The translations under genes were made by a program, and so were the position numbers. Shown here piece after piece: positions 8,368 to 17,251 of a stretch of 64,000 nt of DNA; position 1 is the stretch's first letter, and each line of letters opens with the position of its first letter. A model generated the notes under the pieces. That model ran no database searches. It saw only the letters and a list, made by a program, of their open reading frames with translations, and was not told the origin of the DNA. The stretch is from Pelagicoccus sp. SDUM812003 (GTDB lineage: Bacteria > Verrucomicrobiota > Verrucomicrobiia > Opitutales > Opitutaceae), in assembly GCF_031127815.1 (NCBI RefSeq), contig NZ_JARXHY010000002.1, forward strand, positions 1 through 64,000, in the 5' to 3' direction.

Positions 8368-10995
8368 CTACGGAGCTCGCCCAGCTGACGCTGGACCGAG
8401 GAAGCTTGGAGATAGCTCGCCAGCATGCAGGGCCCACTTGTCCACCACCACGCCGGAATCGACCAAAATGAGCCTCAGCCGATGATCTCCCGCTTCCTCG
8501 ATGGTCACCTGGCAACGAAGGCCTGCTGCTCCCGCGAGCACTTCATCGCTCCAGTTTCCTTCCTTCGAGGTGCGGTTCACGCTCAGAAGACGCGGCTCGC
8601 CATCGTCGATCTGCAGACCCAGCCGGAGGCTAGCTCCTTCCTTGACCGGAAAGGTGGGCACGAGGTCGACATAAAAGGTGTATTCGCCCGATTTAGACAC
8701 ATCGAAGGCGTATTCGACGTACGGAGCGTTTCGCAGCTCATCCTCCTTGCGAAGGCTCTGCCACGAGACCGGAAATCCGGAAATGGAGCTGCCCGAGCGC
8801 CCTAGCCCATGAATCACTCGCCAACTGGCCGACTGGACGTTGCCTGATGCGTCAAAGGATTCCGCCTCGCGTTGCACCTCCGGTCGCGTCGACTCATCGG
8901 ATCGAGCGCCGCGGATCGGCAAGGCGGCCCGCGTTCGCTCGCTAATTTCGCCAGCTGCCACCAACGAGGGTTCGGGCAGAATCACGGGCGACAATCGGTA
9001 GGAGCGCCACATGTTGTCGGCGGGTTCCTCCGCCATCATGAAACGCCATTTTCCACCAGCGATCTCTTCGTTGAAAAAGCGGGTCAACTCGTTCAGCTCC
9101 GCATCCGCGTCGCGAGCCAAGCGGCCATGAATCCTCGCCGCCTCAGGATCCGCGTTGAAGAGCCTGCCGTATTGCTCCGCGTGGAAATATCGACGGTTCG
9201 CCAAGGCCGAGGCCTTGATCGGATACTCCACCAGCTGGAAGTACGCGTCTCGGTTGTCATGGTCCACGTTCGATTTTGCTTCCTCGCACTTGGCCACCAT
9301 GGCATCGAAGGCGCTCAATCGGTCGCGGATTTCGGACTCCGTCAAAGGGCTCCCCTGAGCTCGTCGATGAGGCAACCACCATTGCAGGTGCTCGGGCTTC
9401 CTGCGGAAATTTAGCTCGTAGTAGTCCTCCAACGCTGCGGCGATCAATTCGCTCTGAGCGTTTCCAAAGGTTTGCTCAGACCAATCGGAGAGGAAGTCGG
9501 GCAACGTATCCAGATTCCAACGATCGATATCCCAGGCCATCTGCAGGAAAAGGTCCATGCCGATTTCGCCCGGTTTGATATCGCCTACGTTGGCGATCCA
9601 ATACTCCTGAGCCCCGAGACGATAAGCCTTGTTCATCTCCTCCCAAACCAATGCGGGCGGTATGCTGTATAGCCAGAGATACGCCATGGGCGAGCCGAGA
9701 TAGGACAAGTGGTAGTAAACGCCCGACCCTCCGCTCCGCATACGTTCCGCATCGTTGGGAAATCTGCGTATGTATCCATGATTATCATCCGGCCACACGA
9801 TAGTCACGTCATCCGGCACCTCCAATCCCGCCTGATAAAGCTCTAGAACCTCCTTGTAAGGGGTGAACACCTGCGGCACGTCCTCGACGTTCCGATCCAC
9901 GTGCTTCTGCAAGAGCTGGCGCTGGTCCTCGATGATCCGCTGCAGAAGGGCTACCTTATCCTCAACGCTCTCTCCAGCGGTGATACCGGAATCGTGGATG
10001 CCGCGCATCCCAAGCGTATAAACGTTCTCGTAGCCGCCATTCTCCTTGAGTCGCTCTTCCCAGTAGGCCGAAACGCCTTCTCGGTTTGTCGCGTAGTTGT
10101 AGTCCCCTTTAGGGGCGGTCCATTCGGTAACGTTGTTTCGCAGCATGGGCTCCGCGTGAGAGGAGGACATCACGATGGCGTAGCGATCCGCTACGACCTT
10201 GTTTTCCGGATACAAGTTGAAGGCCTTCGTTACTTCGTGCATCGCCGGCCAGAGCGTGTTCGCTTTCAGGCGAAGCATCAGCTCGAACACGCGCTCGTAG
10301 GTTTTCGGTCCTATATCCCCTAGCTCCTTTTCGAAGTTGCGGCTCGCCCAAGGATGAAGCCCCCAGTCTTCGTCGTTGATAAAAATACCTCTGTACTTGA
10401 CCGATGGCGGACCGAATCGACGCACGCCCTTCCGTATCCAAATTTCACTCATCTGCCGAGGAGCAACGTCGGCCCACCAGTACCAAGGGGAAACGCCGAT
10501 CGCTCGGCTGAGCTCATACAGTCCATAGGCTGTGCCTCGTCGATCGCTTCCCACCACTGCGAGCCCGTTTTCAACTCCCTTTTCCGGCTGATCGATCGAG
10601 ACGATAAGAAACGACTCCCACGCTCCATCGAGCTCGCTCACATCGATTTTCCCCGCTTCCTTCAGCGCATCGATAACTGGAGAACGCCCCAAGGTGCCTA
10701 CGTACAATACGGCGTTCGCACGCTGGGCTCCGGTTTCGGTCCGCAACGCCACCCCCGACACGCGACGGACGTCTTGGGCGAAATCGCGCGCCGCGATCGA
10801 AACCACCTCCGCATCCTCATCGGAATACGCCAGCAGGGCGCTCTGATTGGCTGCTACCAAAGGGAACGCGTCGTCGGTTTCCGTATCGGAAACCCACTCG
10901 GCCCCATTCGCGGAGGGGTAAAAAAGCGCGAGGCCGGCGAGCAGCAAGCATGCGAAAACGACTGGGGTGCGAGACAAGATGAAGCGATTTAGCAT
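8368..10995 (-). CDS. GH115 xylan alpha-1,2-glucuronidase
   Basis: The 875-residue enzyme has a signal peptide (hydrophobic 7-28, ending SANGAEW). A domain of about 150 residues with AYGLYELSRAIGVSPWYWW follows, then the family hallmark KYRGIFINDEDWGLHPW. Further GH115 motifs are LKANTLWPAMHE, MSSSHAEPMLRNN and VWPDDNHGYIRRFP. The C-terminal third carries the expected sandwich domains (ASWRVIHGLGRSG, YTFYVDLVPTFP). GH115 removes 4-O-methyl-glucuronic acid from intact glucuronoxylan. I prefer the ATG at 10995 to a GTG 30 bases upstream because it gives a clean signal peptide. The 263 bases between this gene and the GH2 gene show no obvious terminator. Confidence 0.9.
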   Translation of the reverse strand: MLNRFILSRTPVVFACLLLAGLALFYPSANGAEWVSDTETDDAFPLVAANQSALLAYSDEDAEVVSIAARDFAQDVRRVSGVALRTETGAQRANAVLYVGTLGRSPVIDALKEAGKIDVSELDGAWESFLIVSIDQPEKGVENGLAVVGSDRRGTAYGLYELSRAIGVSPWYWWADVAPRQMSEIWIRKGVRRFGPPSVKYRGIFINDEDWGLHPWASRNFEKELGDIGPKTYERVFELMLRLKANTLWPAMHEVTKAFNLYPENKVVADRYAIVMSSSHAEPMLRNNVTEWTAPKGDYNYATNREGVSAYWEERLKENGGYENVYTLGMRGIHDSGITAGESVEDKVALLQRIIEDQRQLLQKHVDRNVEDVPQVFTPYKEVLELYQAGLEVPDDVTIVWPDDNHGYIRRFPNDAERMRSGGSGVYYHLSYLGSPMAYLWLYSIPPALVWEEMNKAYRLGAQEYWIANVGDIKPGEIGMDLFLQMAWDIDRWNLDTLPDFLSDWSEQTFGNAQSELIAAALEDYYELNFRRKPEHLQWWLPHRRAQGSPLTESEIRDRLSAFDAMVAKCEEAKSNVDHDNRDAYFQLVEYPIKASALANRRYFHAEQYGRLFNADPEAARIHGRLARDADAELNELTRFFNEEIAGGKWRFMMAEEPADNMWRSYRLSPVILPEPSLVAAGEISERTRAALPIRGARSDESTRPEVQREAESFDASGNVQSASWRVIHGLGRSGSSISGFPVSWQSLRKEDELRNAPYVEYAFDVSKSGEYTFYVDLVPTFPVKEGASLRLGLQIDDGEPRLLSVNRTSKEGNWSDEVLAGAAGLRCQVTIEEAGDHRLRLILVDSGVVVDKWALHAGELSPSFLGPASAGRAP

Positions 10996-11124
10996 AGCGG
11001 GATCAGGAGTAGAGCCCAAGCCCACCTGTATCGCTGGCGATTGTCAGACGTTTTCCCCTCTTCCAGTAAGGTTTTTTACAAATCGGAGAAGAGCAACGAC
11101 GGGCGCAATCGAGCCACTAGATCT

Positions 11125-13884
11125 CTACTCGGCAGAAATGACGATCTGACCTGCGGCAAGATCGTCACCAGTCGCCTTGAGCACGATTTCGCCCTGGCCG
11201 CCCGTGCTTTGCACGATGACTTGAGCCAAGCCATTGAAGGCCTTTCGACGGTACTGCTCAGGCTCGGTCATCACCCCGATAAAAGCTGGCGGGAAACTTG
11301 CCACGTTCTCACGCTCGCTCCATTCGCGGAATGGCTTCGCCTCGAGGCGCAACACGTTTCCTGTGTCCAACAAACCGATACCGCGCAAATCGAGGTCCAC
11401 GGTGGCCTGCTCTCGGCTCGCTCCTTCGTAGAGCGTTTCACCATTGAGCACGGCTCGCTGATCCTGCCCGATCGCGGAGATCAGCAGTCGGGCGCTCTGA
11501 TTGCCTGCCAAGTCGGGTCGGTCGAATCGCGTTTCGTAGACTACGGGCTGATCTGTCACCGAAGCGGCGGGAGCCTCCCAGCCTCCCAGTGAAATCATGG
11601 ACGCTTCGGGCACGAACCGATCGGGCTCGTGAGAGGAGGGATTTCCATTTCCGACGCCGATGATCTCCCCCGGTCCGTCAACCTCGAACCAAGCCATATT
11701 GTCGGCGACCGGCACGATGTCTCCCCTTTCATCGATGATGCGGACCTCGATCACTGCGAGGTCTTTGCCGTCCGCCGTAATGGTGGAGCGATCCGCGACC
11801 AGCTCGAGCGCCGCAGGCTCGCCAGTCGTGCGGCGTAGGGTTTCTTCAACCGCTTCTCCATCTCGATAGCCGACCGCTTTCAATTCGCCGGGTTCGTAAG
11901 TGACCTCCCATGCGAGATGATCGTTAAGCGGCATTTTCTTTCGTCCTTGGGATTCCCCGTTCACGAAGAGCTCCACCTCGTCATAGTTCGAGTGAGCCCG
12001 CACTTCGATGCTCTCACCCTCGCGTCCCGGCCAGTTCCAATGCGGAAAAATGTGCAGAACCGGTTCATCCGACCACCACGCCTTCAGGTAGAAATAACCA
12101 TCCTTCGGGAATCCGCAGTTGTCCAGAATGCCGAACTGCGAGAGGACCGCTGGCCACTCGTAAGGCGTCGGCTCACCGCGATAGTCGAATCCCGTCCAGA
12201 AAAACACCCCAGCGGTGTAGTCGCGCTCCGCGTAAAATCGCCAGCCAAGCTCGGCGTTTCCACCTGAGGACCCATCTTCCTTTGGCGGCTGGTGGGCCAG
12301 GCTCGCGTCTTCGACGTAGATGCCTCGCGTCTGCTGCGTAGTCGTTTCTTCAGTACCGATGATGATCTGCTTGGGGTACTCGCGGTGCTGCTTGTCGACA
12401 TCGCCATGGCGAATGTAGTTGACCCCCATGGCTTCGACCGCGGTCGAAATTCCGCCCCACCCTCCGCTGATCGCAGCGGTGATCGGGCGCGTAGGATCAA
12501 GTCGCTGGGCGAAATCCTGCATGCGCTGGGTGATACGGGCTCCGAGAATGTTACCCTCGATCGCCCATTCCTCGTTTCCGATGGACCATACGATCACGCT
12601 GGGATGGTTGCGACCGCGCAGGATCAAGTGCTCGAGCTGCTCCAGGTGGTATTCGTTGATGCCCATCAGTCGCGTCTCATCGATCACCAGCATGCCTAGG
12701 CGATCACAGGCCTTGAGGAGTTCCGGCGAAGCATGGTGATGGGAAACTCGATACGCGTTGCTTCCCATTTCCTTGAGTTTGAGGATACGAAAATCCTGCA
12801 TGGCGTCGGGCAAAGCGGCCCCGATTCCAGCGTGGTCATGGTGGTTGTTCGTTCCTTTTAGCTTCACAGAGCGGCCGTTGAGGAAGAAGCCTTCATCGGG
12901 ATCGAAACGTATTTCACGCACGCCAAAGGTCGTCTCGTAGCGATCGAACAATTTCCCGGACTCGTCCAAGACCTCAGTGACAAGCGTATAGAGATGCGGT
13001 GTATCCAAATCCCAAAGACGGGGTTTCGTAAGGGAGAGCGTATCCGAAATCGTCGTCGTCTCTCCCGCGGCGAGCGTCTCCTTGCCGGACTTGGCGCGAG
13101 CGACTTCCTTTCCAGAAGCATCGAGGATAGACTGGCTCACCCGAAAACGCTTGTCGTCAAAATACTCGTTCTCGATCGTGGTCTCCACGGAAACGGTGGC
13201 CTTCGAACCGCGAAGCTCAGTCGTCACATAAGTCCCGTAGCGGGCAACGTGCAGCGGATCGGTTTTCAGCAGATAGGCATGGCGATATATGCCCGCGCCC
13301 TCGTAGTACCAACCCTCTTCCATGCTGGCGTCGGCCCGCACGGCGACGACGTTTTTTCCGCCGTAGTTCAGGTATTCGCTGATATCGTAGCTCTGAGAAA
13401 CGAAGCCGCTCGGCTCCTGCCCCACGAAAAACCCGTTAACGAAGACCGCTGCATTGCGATAGATCCCACCGAATTCGATGCGTATCCGCTTTCCAAGGTC
13501 GTCTTGGGAAATGTCGATCTCTCGGCGGTACCAACCGACGCTGCTTTCCGGAAAACCGGGCCCCACCGTCTTGAAGCCATGGCTGTAGCTCGCCGAGGCA
13601 TCGAACCCCATCTCGACCGCCCAGTCGTGCGGCAGGTCGAGCGTGCGCCAAGCGCGATCGTCGAAAGCGGGATCCGCTGGACCATCGCCATATCCGGTCT
13701 TCGCCAGATATGAAAAGTAGCCCTTCGCATGGCCGAAATCCTGATCCCTGTCGGTGGCGTGGCCTAGGGCGAATCGCCATCCATCATCGATTTGCATGCG
13801 AACGCGTTCCGCGAAAACGGAAGATTGGCCAAACAGGAAGCAGAGCAGCGCAAGACTGCCAACGAGAGAGCGATAGGAATTCAT
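11125..13884 (-). CDS. GH2 beta-galactosidase-like enzyme with C-terminal insert
   Basis: A second, distinct family 2 glycoside hydrolase of 919 residues, exported by a signal peptide (1-25, ending SSVFAE). It has the jelly roll (about 35-210), Ig-like domain (215-320), TIM barrel (330-610) and DUF4982-type sandwich (VELFVNGESQGRK). The acid/base is Glu438 in VIVWSIGNEEW and the nucleophile is probably Glu512 in IIGTEETTTQQ. The final Ig-like domain is split: after VGNGNPSSHEPD comes an extra segment of roughly 100 residues before the domain resumes with YRRKAFNGLAQVIVQS. The insert looks like a sugar-binding sandwich. TTAACCCCG lies just upstream of the ATG in place of a Shine-Dalgarno. Confidence 0.87.
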   Translation of the reverse strand: MNSYRSLVGSLALLCFLFGQSSVFAERVRMQIDDGWRFALGHATDRDQDFGHAKGYFSYLAKTGYGDGPADPAFDDRAWRTLDLPHDWAVEMGFDASASYSHGFKTVGPGFPESSVGWYRREIDISQDDLGKRIRIEFGGIYRNAAVFVNGFFVGQEPSGFVSQSYDISEYLNYGGKNVVAVRADASMEEGWYYEGAGIYRHAYLLKTDPLHVARYGTYVTTELRGSKATVSVETTIENEYFDDKRFRVSQSILDASGKEVARAKSGKETLAAGETTTISDTLSLTKPRLWDLDTPHLYTLVTEVLDESGKLFDRYETTFGVREIRFDPDEGFFLNGRSVKLKGTNNHHDHAGIGAALPDAMQDFRILKLKEMGSNAYRVSHHHASPELLKACDRLGMLVIDETRLMGINEYHLEQLEHLILRGRNHPSVIVWSIGNEEWAIEGNILGARITQRMQDFAQRLDPTRPITAAISGGWGGISTAVEAMGVNYIRHGDVDKQHREYPKQIIIGTEETTTQQTRGIYVEDASLAHQPPKEDGSSGGNAELGWRFYAERDYTAGVFFWTGFDYRGEPTPYEWPAVLSQFGILDNCGFPKDGYFYLKAWWSDEPVLHIFPHWNWPGREGESIEVRAHSNYDEVELFVNGESQGRKKMPLNDHLAWEVTYEPGELKAVGYRDGEAVEETLRRTTGEPAALELVADRSTITADGKDLAVIEVRIIDERGDIVPVADNMAWFEVDGPGEIIGVGNGNPSSHEPDRFVPEASMISLGGWEAPAASVTDQPVVYETRFDRPDLAGNQSARLLISAIGQDQRAVLNGETLYEGASREQATVDLDLRGIGLLDTGNVLRLEAKPFREWSERENVASFPPAFIGVMTEPEQYRRKAFNGLAQVIVQSTGGQGEIVLKATGDDLAAGQIVISAE

Positions 13885-14014
13885 GGAATCGGGGTTAACG
13901 ATAAATCACAAACCATGGCAGTTGTGAAGCTGAGTCAACGTCAGCGCCCAAGCCGTCACTAATTGCGTACGGGCTTAGCAGCTTTTGCGTATTCGCCTGC
14001 AGGCCGACTTCAGG

Positions 14015-16018
14015 CTACGGTCCGCCGTTGATAGCGACTCTTGCATTCTCCGAGGTCTCGAAAGTCTTCAGATAGTCATGCCAATCTTCTGCGTTCTCGA
14101 AATCGCTGTGTCGCTCCCAGGCGAAGCCGAAGGCGAACTCAAGATCCCGTCCGTCGAGCTTCGCTGTCAGGAGGGAATCGCCGTGCTCGGTAGCCTGCTT
14201 CTGATAGCGCACCGAACCCGCCTCGTAACCGGAGATCAGACGTACGCCGGTCGCCAGCCAGTAGCCATCCATACTGTCCCACAAGGAAAGGGCTTCTCCA
14301 CCCGTGGTGATGCTGGCATTTTGAGCTTGTGCCACCAATCCGACCGAAACCTCCATTTCATCGAGGACCTCTTCGTCGCCCTGAAAATGCGAGCGGGCCT
14401 GGCAGAGGTAGGAACCTTCCTCCAAGTAGATCGTCTTGAACTCGCGCAGGTTTCGGCCGTCGATATCGTATTCATACTCTAGCGACAGCGAAAGGTAGCC
14501 TGGCTCGGTGTTTTTGACATGCACTGCCTTGTAGACGTTCGCGGTATAGAAGTCGCCTCTGAACCACACTCCGGTGCCTCCACAGCCACGCGAGGCGCCG
14601 ACCTTGAAGGCATCGTAGCCTTCGCCCGAGTCTTGGTGGTAGCTGCCCTCTCCGGCAAATTCCATTTCGTACCACTTTCTGACAATCGGTTCGGAAACGC
14701 GCTTGGTCCATACGTCGATGCCGCTGTCTTCCGTCGATTCGCGAAGAGCCGGCCCATAGGCGCGGAAGGCAATCTTGTCGTTTTCCCAAGCCACGTCATC
14801 GGCTCGTCGCGGGACGATGTAGGCTCCGACGGGGCGGTTCAGCTTTCCAGAATCCACGATCTTCTGGGCCTCGCCATAGAGTTCGCTGATGGTTTTTTTC
14901 GGTTTGGCTCCCAGGGCTTTGAGAATCTCCGAACCAGCCAGCAATACCGCGCCGGCGCCATAGGCCTGAGTATCCTCCGCCGAAATGTTGTCACGCGGGT
15001 CGAAACCAACTGGTTGCACGTAGCCCACCATGCCCGAACTTTGGATACGCGTCTTCAAGCCGTTCCAACCGTTGACCACGTTCGGCCAGTAGGTCTCGCG
15101 GTCAAGCAGTCCACGGTTGATTCCCCAAGCTAGACCGTAGACGAAAAATCCAGTGCCGCTCGCCTCGCCAGTTTTCACTTGCTGCGGGTCTCGCAAGCTC
15201 GGTCTCCACAACCCGTCCGGTTGCTGCGCCGCGACAACACCTTCGGTCATCTCCAGAAAGAGGTTTTCATAAAACGGATAGGAAAGATCGTCTTCAGGCA
15301 GTACGTCGAGAAGCAAGGCAAGTCCGCCATACACCCAACCGTTTCCGCGACTCCAGAAGATCTTCTTGCCACGTTCAGTGCGCTGATCAATGAAGCGCGA
15401 ATCCCTGAAAAAGAGCTTTTCCTCAGGATCCCAGAGCTCGTCGTACGTCACACGATACTCGTAGTCCATAAAACGTAGATACTTCTCATCGCCGGTGATC
15501 TTCCACAAGCGCGCCAGCGTGGGCGGCGACATGTATAGGGCATCGCACCAAGTCCATCGATCCACAATGCGATCGTCCCACTCGCCTTCGCCAAACCAGC
15601 GTTCCTCCTGCAGCGGATTCGCGACCACGAAATCCAGCACATTCTGGCTCGGCTGCATACGATATGCCTTGTCCGTATCCATCATATAGATATCCAGCCA
15701 AGCGTGGCCGACCGCGTGGTCATCGGCGTGATACGGGCGATTGGAGAGGGTCCAGCCCGCTCGTTCGCCGTAGTCGATCACGTGGGCCAAATACTTGGGG
15801 TCGCCGGTAGCGTTTGAAAGAGCCAGAAGGCCATCGTAATAGGGAGCTTGGTGCCACCAACGGATGCCTAGCCACTCCACGGGATTCTCCAGATGCCAGT
15901 CGGCGGTCTTGAGCAGCGTTTTTTCGACCTGCTGCCTCTTGAGATCGGGCGCGGCGTTAGCAAACGAGCAAAGAGCGAATAAGGCGGTGGTTGCGAAAAC
16001 GCATTTTTTCAAATCCAT
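14015..16018 (-). CDS. GH105 unsaturated uronyl hydrolase with DUF4861-type domain
   Basis: This 667-residue protein starts with a signal peptide (ATTALFALCSFANAA). Residues about 25-370 form the (alpha/alpha)6 barrel of GH105, with RWTWCDALYMSPP holding the probable catalytic Asp, and FWSRGNGWVYGGLA. GH105 enzymes hydrolyse the 4,5-unsaturated uronic acid left by polysaccharide lyases. The C-terminal half (from about 400, AYIVPRRADDVAWENDK, later SRGCGGTGVWFRGDF) matches the DUF4861 domain often fused or linked to these enzymes. I chose the ATG at 16018 because an upstream extension lacks sense and this start gives a signal peptide. It lies next to kduD, fitting uronate catabolism. Confidence 0.85.
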   Translation of the reverse strand: MDLKKCVFATTALFALCSFANAAPDLKRQQVEKTLLKTADWHLENPVEWLGIRWWHQAPYYDGLLALSNATGDPKYLAHVIDYGERAGWTLSNRPYHADDHAVGHAWLDIYMMDTDKAYRMQPSQNVLDFVVANPLQEERWFGEGEWDDRIVDRWTWCDALYMSPPTLARLWKITGDEKYLRFMDYEYRVTYDELWDPEEKLFFRDSRFIDQRTERGKKIFWSRGNGWVYGGLALLLDVLPEDDLSYPFYENLFLEMTEGVVAAQQPDGLWRPSLRDPQQVKTGEASGTGFFVYGLAWGINRGLLDRETYWPNVVNGWNGLKTRIQSSGMVGYVQPVGFDPRDNISAEDTQAYGAGAVLLAGSEILKALGAKPKKTISELYGEAQKIVDSGKLNRPVGAYIVPRRADDVAWENDKIAFRAYGPALRESTEDSGIDVWTKRVSEPIVRKWYEMEFAGEGSYHQDSGEGYDAFKVGASRGCGGTGVWFRGDFYTANVYKAVHVKNTEPGYLSLSLEYEYDIDGRNLREFKTIYLEEGSYLCQARSHFQGDEEVLDEMEVSVGLVAQAQNASITTGGEALSLWDSMDGYWLATGVRLISGYEAGSVRYQKQATEHGDSLLTAKLDGRDLEFAFGFAWERHSDFENAEDWHDYLKTFETSENARVAINGGP

Positions 16019-16144
16019 AACAACTTTAGGGTATGAGGGGTTAAGGTGGCCTAAGCCTGCCGATGTGGGACGTGGAGGCCAGCAAATCCGGCCCATTCGA
16101 CGTGAATCTTACCGTTCGAAAACGAAAAACGACTTCTACCTGGC

Positions 16145-16915
16145 TTAGCGGCCCATCCAACCACCATCCACAACCAGGACTTCTCCGTTCACGTAGCTCG
16201 CCGCCTCGCTGCAGAGGAAAACGGTGGGCCCCTTGAAGTCCTCAGGTTCTCCCCAGCGGCCCGCCGGGATGCGCTTCAATATAGCCTCGCCACGCTCCGG
16301 GTCGTCCCGCAGCGCCTCGGTATTGTCCGTAGCGATATAGCCGGGAGCGATGGCGTTCACGTTCACGCCCTTGGACGCCCATTCGTTGGAAAGAGCTTTC
16401 GCCAGCTGTCCGATCGCGCCTTTGCTGGCTGCGTATCCAGGAACCATGATTCCTCCCTGAAACGTAAGTAGTGACGCGGTGAATACGATTTTTCCGCTCC
16501 CGCGCTCGACCATTCCACGACCAATCTCTCGCGAAAGATACCACTGAGCGTTGAGATTCACATTGATAACCTTGTCCCAGTCGTCATCTGGGTGCTCCGC
16601 TGCGGGAGCCCGGCGGATCGTTCCAGCGTTGTTGATCAGGATGTCCGGCACGCCTTGTTCTTCGACCACCTTGGCGGCGAAGGATTTCACTGCAGCCATC
16701 TCGCTGAAGTCGCATTGGTACGCGACGAACGATCGACCCAGAGCCTTGACCGCCTTTTCGATATCGCTCCCCTCTGCTTCGAGACTCTGCGATACCCCGA
16801 TAATATCCGCTCCCGCCTCGGCAAGCGCTTCCGCCATACCGAAGCCGATACCGCGTTTGCAGCCCGTGACGAGAGCCGTTTTTCCTTTCAGTGAAAATCG
16901 ATCTGCGATGCTCAT
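16145..16915 (-). CDS. kduD: 2-deoxy-D-gluconate 3-dehydrogenase (KduD-type SDR)
   Basis: The 256-residue cytoplasmic short-chain dehydrogenase fits KduD, which interconverts 2,5-diketo-3-deoxygluconate and 2-keto-3-deoxygluconate with NAD(H) during breakdown of unsaturated uronates. It starts with the typical IADRFSLKGKTALVTGCKRGIG containing the nucleotide-binding glycine motif, then NNAGTIRRAPAAEH. The Ser-Tyr-Lys set is in FTASLL and GYAASKGAIG. The C-terminus, YVNGEVLVVDGGWMGR, is characteristic. The start at 16915 is fixed by AAGGAGG six bases upstream, one of the few strong Shine-Dalgarno sequences in the window. A 40-residue upstream extension is therefore rejected. It follows GH105, as expected for the pathway. 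Confidence 0.87.
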   Translation of the reverse strand: MSIADRFSLKGKTALVTGCKRGIGFGMAEALAEAGADIIGVSQSLEAEGSDIEKAVKALGRSFVAYQCDFSEMAAVKSFAAKVVEEQGVPDILINNAGTIRRAPAAEHPDDDWDKVINVNLNAQWYLSREIGRGMVERGSGKIVFTASLLTFQGGIMVPGYAASKGAIGQLAKALSNEWASKGVNVNAIAPGYIATDNTEALRDDPERGEAILKRIPAGRWGEPEDFKGPTVFLCSEAASYVNGEVLVVDGGWMGR

Positions 16916-17251
16916 TTTTTCCTCCTTGGAATCTGGATACGGCCAGGAACCCTCTGAAGGAAGGGACTCCCTGCCGAACCTCTGCACTCTTGGCGATGCG
17001 ATCAGGCACGCGCTGACGCGCGAACCGACGCACAAGCGATACCATGCTATGCGCCCAAGAACGCGGCAACCCCTTTCTTTGAGAGAAGCCTGTCGGATGA
17101 CGCTTACAGTATGAAAGCTCGCCCCGCCGAGCTCCGGCTACCCTAGAGCGCCACCAGCAGCGCCGGCGCTACCGATCGCGCCGGGATCGGCTCCGGTTCG
17201 AACGCGATCCTCTAGAAGCCCCAAAGAATCGAGACGGCGGTCGGGCGAAAA
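16916..17251. other. 336-bp intergenic region upstream of kduD
   Basis: No gene is visible here. The kduD ribosome site AAGGAGG is at its left edge. A short inverted repeat, CCGATC/GATCGG, lies near 17170-17189 and could act in termination of the GH94-like transcript, but it lacks a T-tract on the minus strand. The size suggests that kduD has its own promoter; I could not identify convincing -35/-10 boxes. Confidence 0.3.

Noticed and set aside
16031-16096. Upstream extension of the GH105 gene
   Set aside because: The extra 26 residues are not signal-like, while the start at 16018 gives a proper signal peptide.
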